Below, one piece after another: positions 36,186-43,831 of a DNA stretch of 43,831 nt. The stretch covers positions 1 to 43,831 of the forward strand of contig JAQUVM010000010.1 in assembly GCA_028693355.1 (NCBI GenBank), given 5' to 3'. A program made the translations under genes and the position numbers. This DNA comes from Burkholderiales bacterium (GTDB lineage: Bacteria; Pseudomonadota; Gammaproteobacteria; Burkholderiales; UBA11063). How positions within the stretch are numbered: the stretch's first letter is position 1; each line of letters starts with the position of its first letter. The notes beneath the pieces were generated by a model. The model made no database searches. It had not been told where the DNA came from and saw nothing but the letters and a program-made list of their open reading frames with translations.

Positions 36186-37466
36186 ATGCAAACTAAAGTC
36201 AATAACGCAACTAATAAAAAATTAATTATTGCTACAACAATTGGTAGTATCTTTGAGATTTTTGATTTTATTGCATTTGTTTTTTTAACACCAATTTTAG
36301 CCGAAGTATTTTTTCCACAAGGATTAAATAATAAGGCTGTATGGTTCACATATTTAACCATCGCAATTAGTTATCTACTTCGTCCAGTTGGCGGGATTAT
36401 TTTAGGTCATCTTGGTGATAAGTATGGACGCAAATCAGTCTTTACAATATCAATACTATTAATGTCATTACCATCACTTGTTATTGGATTATTACCTACT
36501 TATGCGCAAATTGGCTATTTTGCAACTGCCTTACTCATAATTATGCGGATATTACAAGGGTTTTCGGTAGGGGGTGAAGTACCAGGCTCTATCACCTATA
36601 TCGCTGAAAAATTTAAATCTGCAAATTATTTCTTTGCCTGTGCATGGCTTACTTTTGGCGCAAATTTTGCTGTTGCAACTGGCTCGCAAGGAATAAAACT
36701 ACTAACCACATATACAAGCCCTGAATTTATGCATAGTATTGGTTGGCGACTACCTTTTCTCTTTGGTAGCCTATTAACAATTATAGGTTTTTATATCCGT
36801 AGATCAATAAGTGAAAGTGAAGCATACCAAGAAATACAAAAACAAAAACAAATAAATAAAATACCACTCGTTGAATTATTTAAAAACTACCGATATCCCA
36901 TTATTAGTGGTATCTTACTATCGATCATTGTATCGCTAACCACATCAATTTTCCATGTATTTTTACCAACTCTTTTTGTCACATATTATCATTTTGAATT
37001 AAGTCAAACAGCAGGTATAAGTGCTGTTGGTGCAATAACAATGGCATGTGCATCTTTGTTATTTGCATACTTAGTAAAATTTATTAACCCCATAACTATA
37101 CTCAGAGTTTCATTACTCGGATTAGTAGGGATATTTACAGCAATTGCATTAGAAATTATAAATTTAGGGCAAATCGATAAATTATATTTATGGGTAATTA
37201 TTATTTCATTTGTTTTAGCTGGTGTTAATGGATTATTTTTTGCTATTTTAGCTGATTTATTTCCGACCACAATTCGCTACTCTGGTATAGCTGTTTGCTA
37301 TAACTTTGCTTATATCTTAGGTGCTGGAATTACACCATTATGGACTAGTTCAATTATGGAAATTACTCAAAGTTATCACCTAATTATCATGGTATGCTTA
37401 AGTATTGCAACAATCTCATTGTTAAATACTTTTAATATCAAAAAACTAACTAATTATGCAGGATAG
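36186..37466 (+). CDS. MFS transporter, metabolite:H+ symporter (MHS) family
   Basis: A 426-residue protein with twelve hydrophobic segments. It has the MFS loop 2-3 motif GHLGDKYGRKSVF (about 74-86) and the MHS-type block RILQGFSVGGEVPGSITYIAEKF (split near 116-138). The start, TTIGSIFEIFDFIAFVFLTP, matches the FEWYDFxxF-type opening of ProP/KgtP/ShiA relatives. It probably imports an organic acid, amino acid or osmolyte with protons; the substrate cannot be read from sequence alone. It overlaps or abuts manA downstream. No strong Shine-Dalgarno sequence is seen. Confidence 0.85.
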   Translation: MQTKVNNATNKKLIIATTIGSIFEIFDFIAFVFLTPILAEVFFPQGLNNKAVWFTYLTIAISYLLRPVGGIILGHLGDKYGRKSVFTISILLMSLPSLVIGLLPTYAQIGYFATALLIIMRILQGFSVGGEVPGSITYIAEKFKSANYFFACAWLTFGANFAVATGSQGIKLLTTYTSPEFMHSIGWRLPFLFGSLLTIIGFYIRRSISESEAYQEIQKQKQINKIPLVELFKNYRYPIISGILLSIIVSLTTSIFHVFLPTLFVTYYHFELSQTAGISAVGAITMACASLLFAYLVKFINPITILRVSLLGLVGIFTAIALEIINLGQIDKLYLWVIIISFVLAGVNGLFFAILADLFPTTIRYSGIAVCYNFAYILGAGITPLWTSSIMEITQSYHLIIMVCLSIATISLLNTFNIKKLTNYAG

Positions 37467-37470
37467 TATT

Positions 37471-38409
37471 GTGGAATTATTATTTCTAGAGTCAATATTT
37501 AAAGAACGAATTTGGGGTGGCAACCGCCTTAAAAGCGATTATGGTTATAATATCCCAAGTAATAAAACAGGTGAAAGTTGGAGCGTTAGTGCGCATAAAA
37601 ATGGTGCAACTTATATTAAAAATGGTAAGTTTGCGGGCACATCACTAGCTGATTTGTATAAAAATAACCCTGAATTATTTGGTGGAAGTAATGCTAATGA
37701 ATTTCCATTAATGATAAAAATAATTGATGCCAATGATAAACTTAGTGTACAAGTGCATCCTGATGATAAATATGCCAAAGAAGTAGAAAATGACCTGGGT
37801 AAATTTGAATGTTGGTATATATTAGATGCAAAGCCAAATAGTTCGATCATATACGGACACAAAGCAAAATCAAAAGAAGAATTAAATTTACTAGTAAAAA
37901 ATGGAAAATGGGCAGAATTATTAACTGAGACCTCCATCAAAGCAGGAGACTTTTTCCCAGTTCCAACGGGCACAGTTCATGCAATAGGAGCTGGAGCATT
38001 AATTCTTGAGGTTCAACAATCTTCTGATACAACATATCGTTTATATGATTATGACAGAACAGATGACAAAGGCAATTTACGTGAGTTACATATAACTAAA
38101 TCATTGGATGTAATAAATGTTCCACATCAATCTGCACCAGAAACATATGAACCAATAAGTATGAATGAAGACAGTACGTTTCAGATTCTTACCATGAATA
38201 AATACTTTAAAGTTGGTAAACTAGATGTCAATGGACACTTACCTAAATTAAATCTCAACGTACCATACTCGATACTTAGTATTATTAACGGTAATGGTAT
38301 TATTAATGGTTATGAAGTAAATAAAGGTGATAATATTATCACCCCTCACCAAGTACATAATCTTGATATTAGAGGTAATTTATCCATAATTATTACTAGC
38401 GAAAATTAG
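37471..38409 (+). CDS. manA: mannose-6-phosphate isomerase, class I (short form)
   Basis: The zinc enzyme interconverts mannose-6-phosphate and fructose-6-phosphate, feeding GDP-mannose synthesis or mannose use. Metal-site motifs are VQVHPDD (Gln94, His96), the EC pair at 113-114, and TGTVHAIGAG (His170), followed by EVQQSSDTTYRLYDYDR. The 312-residue length fits the short, Firmicutes-like form rather than E. coli ManA. I chose the GTG at 37471 (MELLFLESIFKERIWGG) because AGGA lies seven bases upstream and homologues start this way. An ATG at 37456 lacks a ribosome site. Its end overlaps convergent recD by 14 bases. Confidence 0.9.
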   Translation: MELLFLESIFKERIWGGNRLKSDYGYNIPSNKTGESWSVSAHKNGATYIKNGKFAGTSLADLYKNNPELFGGSNANEFPLMIKIIDANDKLSVQVHPDDKYAKEVENDLGKFECWYILDAKPNSSIIYGHKAKSKEELNLLVKNGKWAELLTETSIKAGDFFPVPTGTVHAIGAGALILEVQQSSDTTYRLYDYDRTDDKGNLRELHITKSLDVINVPHQSAPETYEPISMNEDSTFQILTMNKYFKVGKLDVNGHLPKLNLNVPYSILSIINGNGIINGYEVNKGDNIITPHQVHNLDIRGNLSIIITSEN

Positions 38410-40180
38410 ATATTAAGCTAACTAGTCCACTATTACGAGAAACTAAATTATTACTAGCTTCGATTACTGTATTAACATCAGCAAAAATTGCTAAGTTATT
38501 TTTAGCACGAGTGATCGCTGTATAAATTAAGTTTCTATTTAATAAACTAGCTAAATTATCATTATTATTAACATTTGGCAAAATTATGTTTATATTTTCA
38601 TATTCAGATCCTTGCGATTTATGAATCGTAATTGCATATGCTAAAGTAAATTTTGGTAATAGCTCTGGAATATAACTGCGTCCATTGGCAAAATAAATTC
38701 GTGGATGATTTGAATTATCTAAAATACAAATACCTACATCTCCATTAAAAACATCATTGATATAATCATTTTGTAACACCATAATTGCGCGCCCAGTATA
38801 CCATTCATTATGAATAGCATATTTCTGTTTAATTTTGCGCTCTAATTCTAAATTTATATTTTCAGCACCAAATATGCCAGTATTTGTCACACATAAATTG
38901 ATATTTTGACTAAATTGTTTAAATGCTGCTCTTAAATCATCCTCATTTGGAGAGTTGCTAATATTTTGCATAAATACCATATAACTTATAAGGCTATTTT
39001 TATCTAAAAAATTTCTCATAATAATTTTTTGTAAATCAAGATTATGAATTAGTTTATCATGCTCTAATATAGTTTCTATAAGCATATTTTGATTAGATAG
39101 TATTGCATTAGCCAAATTATTTATTATCTCACTATTTCGTTTACCTACAGTTAAAGTGCTTGCCAGTATAACTTCTGTATGTAGATCAAATAAATCCTGT
39201 GGATTATAATTGGTATCTGTAATTACTAAATTAACTAATGACGCAAAGACATAACCTTCTTCAACAGATGACAGTTGATTTTTATCACCCAAAAATACTA
39301 TATGCTTTAATTTATTACTATCTAAAGCATTTAATAACTTACTAAATAATGGCAATCCTATCATTGACGATTCATCAATAATTAATATTTCTATATCTAA
39401 AGGATTATTTTTATCGTGACGAAAATGGATACTCTCACTATTAGTACCCAATAGTTTATGAATAGTTGAATAATTATTTTTATTTGCTATTAATTTATCA
39501 AAGCAGCTTATATCAATGTGTGCAGATAAATCTTTTATGCTGTTAATTATTGAATCGGAAACCCGTTTAGCAGCTTTACCAGTGGGCGCTGCTATTTGTA
39601 CTTTAGTATCATAACCATATATTTGATATAACACCCACAGTAATAAAGTAACAGTAGTTGTTTTACCAGTACCAGGTCCACCTGTAATGATACTAAAACG
39701 ATTATCAACACTATGTTTAATAGCTTGTAATTGGGCTTTATTTGGTTTATCAATAGCATCGCTTAATAAGTCTAGCGATGAAAATCTATCTTGTTTTAAA
39801 TTCTGATCTATACTTGGTAATGATTTTGTAAGTAAAAGTATATTTTCTGCAATTGATTTTTCATAAGCAAAATACCTACTAATATAAATTAAAACATCAT
39901 TGCCTATTTGCCAATAACTAATTGGTTTAGGTTCTAAATCTGTCAATTTAGTATAAAAAGCAACCAAATCACTTTTTTGCAAAACACTTGTTATCATAGT
40001 TTCAGATACCTCTAACTTATTAGCTATTTCTGATAATCTAGAACAACTATTTCCGTTACTAATATCATCAAATAATATTTCAATAACATTCGCTAAAATA
40101 ACTTTTTCCGAGTCGGGTAAATCTTTATCAGATAGTTTTACCAGTTGTAATGTAAGAGGAGATAACTCATCTTTAAACAT
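38396..40180 (-). CDS. recD: exodeoxyribonuclease V alpha subunit RecD
   Basis: The 5'-to-3' helicase subunit of RecBCD, which processes double-strand ends for recombination and degrades foreign linear DNA. The 594 residues show Walker A GGPGTGKTTT near 165-174, Walker B LIIDESSMIG near 268 and the C-terminal superfamily 1 motif AITIHKSQGSEY near 515. The N-terminal domain is shorter and weakly conserved, as is usual. The ATG overlaps the recB stop by eight bases with GAGGAG upstream. The 3' end overlaps manA on the other strand by 14 bases, leaving no room for a terminator between them. Confidence 0.95.
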   Translation of the reverse strand: MFKDELSPLTLQLVKLSDKDLPDSEKVILANVIEILFDDISNGNSCSRLSEIANKLEVSETMITSVLQKSDLVAFYTKLTDLEPKPISYWQIGNDVLIYISRYFAYEKSIAENILLLTKSLPSIDQNLKQDRFSSLDLLSDAIDKPNKAQLQAIKHSVDNRFSIITGGPGTGKTTTVTLLLWVLYQIYGYDTKVQIAAPTGKAAKRVSDSIINSIKDLSAHIDISCFDKLIANKNNYSTIHKLLGTNSESIHFRHDKNNPLDIEILIIDESSMIGLPLFSKLLNALDSNKLKHIVFLGDKNQLSSVEEGYVFASLVNLVITDTNYNPQDLFDLHTEVILASTLTVGKRNSEIINNLANAILSNQNMLIETILEHDKLIHNLDLQKIIMRNFLDKNSLISYMVFMQNISNSPNEDDLRAAFKQFSQNINLCVTNTGIFGAENINLELERKIKQKYAIHNEWYTGRAIMVLQNDYINDVFNGDVGICILDNSNHPRIYFANGRSYIPELLPKFTLAYAITIHKSQGSEYENINIILPNVNNNDNLASLLNRNLIYTAITRAKNNLAIFADVNTVIEASNNLVSRNSGLVSLISNFR

Positions 40181-43100
40181 TTTTGACTCCTCTTAACAAA
40201 TCATCAACTTCGCTTATCATTTGCCCACAACTATCATCAATAAAAATTCCATCATTACTAATATGATTATCAGTAAAAATACCCTTCACATAAAAGTAAA
40301 TACTCCCACCTAATAAATGTGTGGCATCATCAATTGCTAAGCGCTGCTCTAAATAACGTTTAATTGCAACCAAATATAATACATACTGTAAGTAATAGTG
40401 ATGTTCTGCCATAGAATTAATAATCTCTGTACTATCATTAACTCGTGAAAAAGTATAATTATTTAAAGCGTTGGTTTTATAATCTAACACCCAATATTTT
40501 CCATTATATTCAAAAAATAAATCAATAAATCCTACCAGAAATCCATTATCTATTTTATTTAACGTTTTACAACTCTCAGTAAACAAATGCTTATCACCAA
40601 AATATTTAGCAAAAATATCGCATAATTCATTAGCAATATTAATAGGATTAGCAATAGTTAAATTAAACTCAAGCTCATGCATCTTATACTCAATATTATT
40701 TAATGAATAACCATCTAATATAGGATAATTAAAAGTATCTTCGATCATATTTGTCAATTGTAAAGCTATATCAGATTTATCAATAAAGTTATAAGGTTGA
40801 ATTAATTTATCCAAACATAATTTATTAAATGGATACTCTTCACATAAATTATGAAATAAAATACCAAATTTAGCTCCACGCAATTCACCATCAGTTAATA
40901 CTGGATATTTATACTTTGGCGACTCTACAAAAGAAACTTCTTTTACATAATAATCGGTATAATTCATATCATTATCATGAGTTGTTATAGCAGTATAACT
41001 TTGACGCATTAAAGCAGGATTAATAATAGTTAAACTATCCAAATCTTTATTATTTGTCAAGTCAATATTTTTTACCAAGTTATTACTTACATAATTTGCT
41101 AACTTATTTAGCTCGCCTTCAAAAATATTATCACGCCTAAAAACTACTACACCTTTATGTTCAGCTGGCCGCTTTAATGCCAACATTGGTTCATTACTAA
41201 AAAACATTGGATAATTAAACAATGCATGACTATTATCACTTGGATCATCAGCCACAAAACCAAATAGTTCACCTATTTTATCTGGCTTACTCATAGATGA
41301 ATATTTGCCTGTACTTTTAGTTATGGTAACTTGTTCTAGAAAGATGTATATACGACTTTTTGCACGAGTAAGAGCTACATAGTTCAGTCGATTAATTTCT
41401 TTATTATCATTAGTTATAATTTGTTTACCTAGTCGATTATCTGTAATTATGCTTGATGTTTTTGCACCATTATCTGTATAGCTACTAAAAAATGGACGAT
41501 TATAATTATAATCTTTATCTAGTGTATTATTAGCCTTAAAAAAAGGGCAAAATAATATTTCATACTCTAGTCCTTTTGATGAATGTTGCGTAGTAATAGT
41601 AATTTGCTCATCATCAGTATCTAAACGTACTAATTCTTCATTTTCTCCATCTAAATTATTACTCATACTATTATTAGCATCATTTATTTTTTGTTTAAAC
41701 CAAAATAATAACTCTGATTGAGTGCTAAGGGTGCGCATTTGCTTGACTAAAAGCTCAGCTAATTGGTATAAATTGGCTAATTCACGATTATTTAAATTAG
41801 AATTACCATCTTCAACAATATCATCAATTAAATGATACACCACTGAAAATATCCCTTTTTTCTGCCAAATTCCATTATATTCAAAAAATCTTTTATACCA
41901 TTTCTCTAAAATTAAATTATTACCACTATCATCAGTCGATAATTCAGCAAATGATATATTTAAGATAGGCACTGTTAATGCACTAATAAAATTGTTTCGC
42001 GTATTTAAATCAAAAATTGCTAAAAGTAACTTATGTAAATCATGAGCTGTATTCGTTGCAAAAATATTACCAAGCCGAAGCTCCGCTACTTTTAAATTAT
42101 ATCTACGAAGAAAGCCAACAACTTCCGTAGCTTCATAAGAAGTAGTAACTAAAATAGCAATTTTGCCTTTTAAATTAGGATTAACAGCTAATAAGCTTAA
42201 TATTTCTAGAGCTATATTTTGCAACATACGCTCTTTGCGCTCTGCATTATTAATACCACGTGGAACTATTATTTGCACCTCATCATCATAAAAGCTTTGT
42301 GATACTCCTAAATCAAGCGCCATATCTGAAACTACTTTAGCATTAGGTAAGATATTGCTAAATTTACCACTAGCCTCGACATGTAAATAATCAATGTTAT
42401 TGCCCAAAAAACTATCTTCAAGAGTGCTATTTTGATTAGCTAGACTAAATAACTGATTAATAAAACTCATAATATTAGGATGTGAGCGATAATTATTTAC
42501 TAGCTCAAGTCTATTACCAATTTCTTTGGCGGCAAATAAATAAGTATCAACATCTGCACCACGAAAACGATAAATAGCTTGCTTAGGATCACCAACTACT
42601 ATTAAATGTCCACGTTTCTCTACACTCAAGCTATATATGGAACTAAATATTTGCCACTGTAAATCATCTGTATCTTGAAACTCATCTATAAATGCTATTG
42701 GATACTTCTTAAATAAGATGTCAGCTAAATTTGAATTATAAACAATACCATTTGCTAACTTTTGGATTAAATTATCAAATGTTTCATATTGGATATTATC
42801 TACAATATTTAAAAATTCTTTGTATGTAAAATTAATAAGCTTAACTAAAAATAAACTTTTTAATCTCACAATATCTTCTTTATCTAGTTCTTCATTGCCA
42901 AGCTCAGATAAAGTATGTAGGTTAATTGATTTTTTTTGTAACTCTTCATCAAATTGATACTTGATTACCCATTTATTATCTGTAAACAATAGTAAATCTT
43001 TGGGTAATTTATCAGTAATTTTTTGCACCAAATTCTCAGAGTAATCGCGGCAAAACATCATTCGTAAATTTTTTTCCACATTTAATAAATGATGAGCAAA

Positions 43101-43658
43101 AATATCTTCGGTATAAATTTCTTTCCGTAAAAATCTTTCAACTATGCTTTCTAAAATTTCTTTATTTGAGCTAATTAAATCAAAATCTGGTGCAACATTA
43201 CACTCTAATTGGTAATCACTCAATACACGCTGACAAAAACCATGAATTGTAAAAATAGATGCTTGATCAAAGTTTTGTAAAGCACGAGTTAATTGCGTAA
43301 TATCTTTGATAACATTATCACTAGACACTCTAGTTAACAAATAAACTAAAAATAAATCATTAGATAATTCACTTGGTAATGGATTATTTCTTAAATAAAT
43401 TAATGCATTAATAGTGTATTGAAGTTGCTCATTAATTCGCTCTTTTAATTCATTAGTAGCATCATTTGTAAATGTCACTACTAAAATATTTTCTATACTT
43501 AAAGCATGTAAATTTTCAACATTAGCCTCTAATAAAGCTTTAATATAAAGGCGCTCGATAGTCCAAGTCTTACCTGTCCCCGCACTAGCTTCAATTACAT
43601 ATGAGTTTTGCACTTCAGCAAAATCAATTATTTGTAAAGGATGATTATTTGCATTCAT
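40173..43658 (-). CDS. recB: exodeoxyribonuclease V beta subunit RecB
   Basis: The 3'-to-5' helicase and nuclease subunit of RecBCD, 1161 residues. Walker A lies at 23-31 (EASAGTGKT), Walker B near 325 (AFIDEFQDTD), followed by VGDPKQAIYRFRGADV, and motif V/VI-like TTQHSSKGLEYEILF and NYVALTRAKSRIYIF. The C-terminal nuclease domain has FLVGFIDLFFEY and the catalytic WVLDYKTN near 1057. All helicase and nuclease signatures look intact. The ATG has GGAG six bases upstream, inside the end of recC. Confidence 0.96.
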   Translation of the reverse strand: MNANNHPLQIIDFAEVQNSYVIEASAGTGKTWTIERLYIKALLEANVENLHALSIENILVVTFTNDATNELKERINEQLQYTINALIYLRNNPLPSELSNDLFLVYLLTRVSSDNVIKDITQLTRALQNFDQASIFTIHGFCQRVLSDYQLECNVAPDFDLISSNKEILESIVERFLRKEIYTEDIFAHHLLNVEKNLRMMFCRDYSENLVQKITDKLPKDLLLFTDNKWVIKYQFDEELQKKSINLHTLSELGNEELDKEDIVRLKSLFLVKLINFTYKEFLNIVDNIQYETFDNLIQKLANGIVYNSNLADILFKKYPIAFIDEFQDTDDLQWQIFSSIYSLSVEKRGHLIVVGDPKQAIYRFRGADVDTYLFAAKEIGNRLELVNNYRSHPNIMSFINQLFSLANQNSTLEDSFLGNNIDYLHVEASGKFSNILPNAKVVSDMALDLGVSQSFYDDEVQIIVPRGINNAERKERMLQNIALEILSLLAVNPNLKGKIAILVTTSYEATEVVGFLRRYNLKVAELRLGNIFATNTAHDLHKLLLAIFDLNTRNNFISALTVPILNISFAELSTDDSGNNLILEKWYKRFFEYNGIWQKKGIFSVVYHLIDDIVEDGNSNLNNRELANLYQLAELLVKQMRTLSTQSELLFWFKQKINDANNSMSNNLDGENEELVRLDTDDEQITITTQHSSKGLEYEILFCPFFKANNTLDKDYNYNRPFFSSYTDNGAKTSSIITDNRLGKQIITNDNKEINRLNYVALTRAKSRIYIFLEQVTITKSTGKYSSMSKPDKIGELFGFVADDPSDNSHALFNYPMFFSNEPMLALKRPAEHKGVVVFRRDNIFEGELNKLANYVSNNLVKNIDLTNNKDLDSLTIINPALMRQSYTAITTHDNDMNYTDYYVKEVSFVESPKYKYPVLTDGELRGAKFGILFHNLCEEYPFNKLCLDKLIQPYNFIDKSDIALQLTNMIEDTFNYPILDGYSLNNIEYKMHELEFNLTIANPINIANELCDIFAKYFGDKHLFTESCKTLNKIDNGFLVGFIDLFFEYNGKYWVLDYKTNALNNYTFSRVNDSTEIINSMAEHHYYLQYVLYLVAIKRYLEQRLAIDDATHLLGGSIYFYVKGIFTDNHISNDGIFIDDSCGQMISEVDDLLRGVKNV

Positions 43659-43831
43659 ACTCTACTCCAACAAATAATTTTCCAATCTCAACAATGTCAT
43701 TTAAACCATTTACTTGTTCAATATATTCAAAATATTCATCTGCGATAGACGAGAATAGTAAATCACTTCGAACTGTATCTAATCCACTATTATTAAAACT
43801 ATTTTCATAACTATTTTTTGTTTTGCTATAA
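43645..43831 (-). CDS. recC: probable RecC, 3' end only
   Basis: The minus-strand frame enters at the window edge and stays open for 61 codons to a TAA at 43647-43645, overlapping recB by 14 bases. The visible tail (RSDLLFSSIADEYFEYIEQV and on) has no motif of its own. The assignment rests on the tight overlap with recB and the usual recC-recB-recD order. The helix-rich tail is compatible with a RecC C-terminus. Confidence 0.7.
   Translation of the reverse strand, partial: YSKTKNSYENSFNNSGLDTVRSDLLFSSIADEYFEYIEQVNGLNDIVEIGKLFVGVEYECK

Noticed and set aside
36128-36361. 77-codon minus-strand frame at the start of the MHS transporter gene
   Set aside because: It overlaps the transporter start antisense and has no ribosome site or homology that I recognise.
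37611-37973. 120-codon frame antisense to manA
   Set aside because: It lies wholly inside the well-supported manA gene, lacks recognisable motifs and has no ribosome site; a shadow frame.

Overview
The window is about 43.8 kb of very AT-rich bacterial chromosome. NuoB and NuoD read like betaproteobacterial proteins. The order tpiA - secG - tRNA-Leu - nuoA to nuoN, with separate nuoC and nuoD, is the one seen in betaproteobacteria and in Legionella-type gammaproteobacteria. My best guess is an AT-rich betaproteobacterium, possibly near Neisseriales. This rests on remembered family resemblance, not on a computed tree.

Layout. 1-3298 (minus strand) is a nucleotide-sugar operon: a WlbA-like dehydrogenase, then rfbA, rfbC and rfbB, the last cut by the window edge. 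3356-3389 is the terminator of the respiratory block. 3409-18966 (minus strand) is one long run: tpiA, secG, a tRNA-Leu and all fourteen subunits of NADH:quinone oxidoreductase (complex I). 19067-23394 is accessory DNA. It holds a LysR regulator and three members of an exported protein family I do not recognise. One member is decapitated next to a transposase scrap, and there are several large inverted repeats. 23689-26849 (plus strand) is a nucleoside group: deoD, yciB and two uridine-phosphorylase-like genes of the animal type, one of which has lost its phosphate-site residues. 26877-29521 (minus strand) encodes a three-gene efflux system: a membrane fusion protein followed by two half-size FUSC-like membrane proteins. 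29607-33958 (minus strand) holds a RimL-type acetyltransferase, luxS, a large AsmA protein with internal repeats and a small exported protein. 34244-35809 holds a DUF1554-like fragment and a second LysR gene behind a 22-bp perfect palindrome. 36186-38409 (plus strand) holds an MHS-type transporter overlapping manA. 38396-43831 (minus strand) is recC (3' end), recB and recD.

How the parts fit. Complex I, triosephosphate isomerase and the SecG translocon subunit are housekeeping. rfbABC with the WlbA-like enzyme points to a surface polysaccharide containing dTDP-rhamnose-type and amino-sugar residues, and manA may feed the same pathways. The nucleoside genes look like salvage. LuxS detoxifies S-ribosylhomocysteine and may make AI-2. 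The least explained parts are the exported paralogs at 20421-23394, which share a conserved upstream element, and the divergent uridine-phosphorylase paralog at 25097-25972. I see no CRISPR array, intact insertion sequence, prophage or recognisable defence system. Several genes were assigned starts downstream of the longest possible reading frame, because Shine-Dalgarno sequences and family N-termini support the shorter form.
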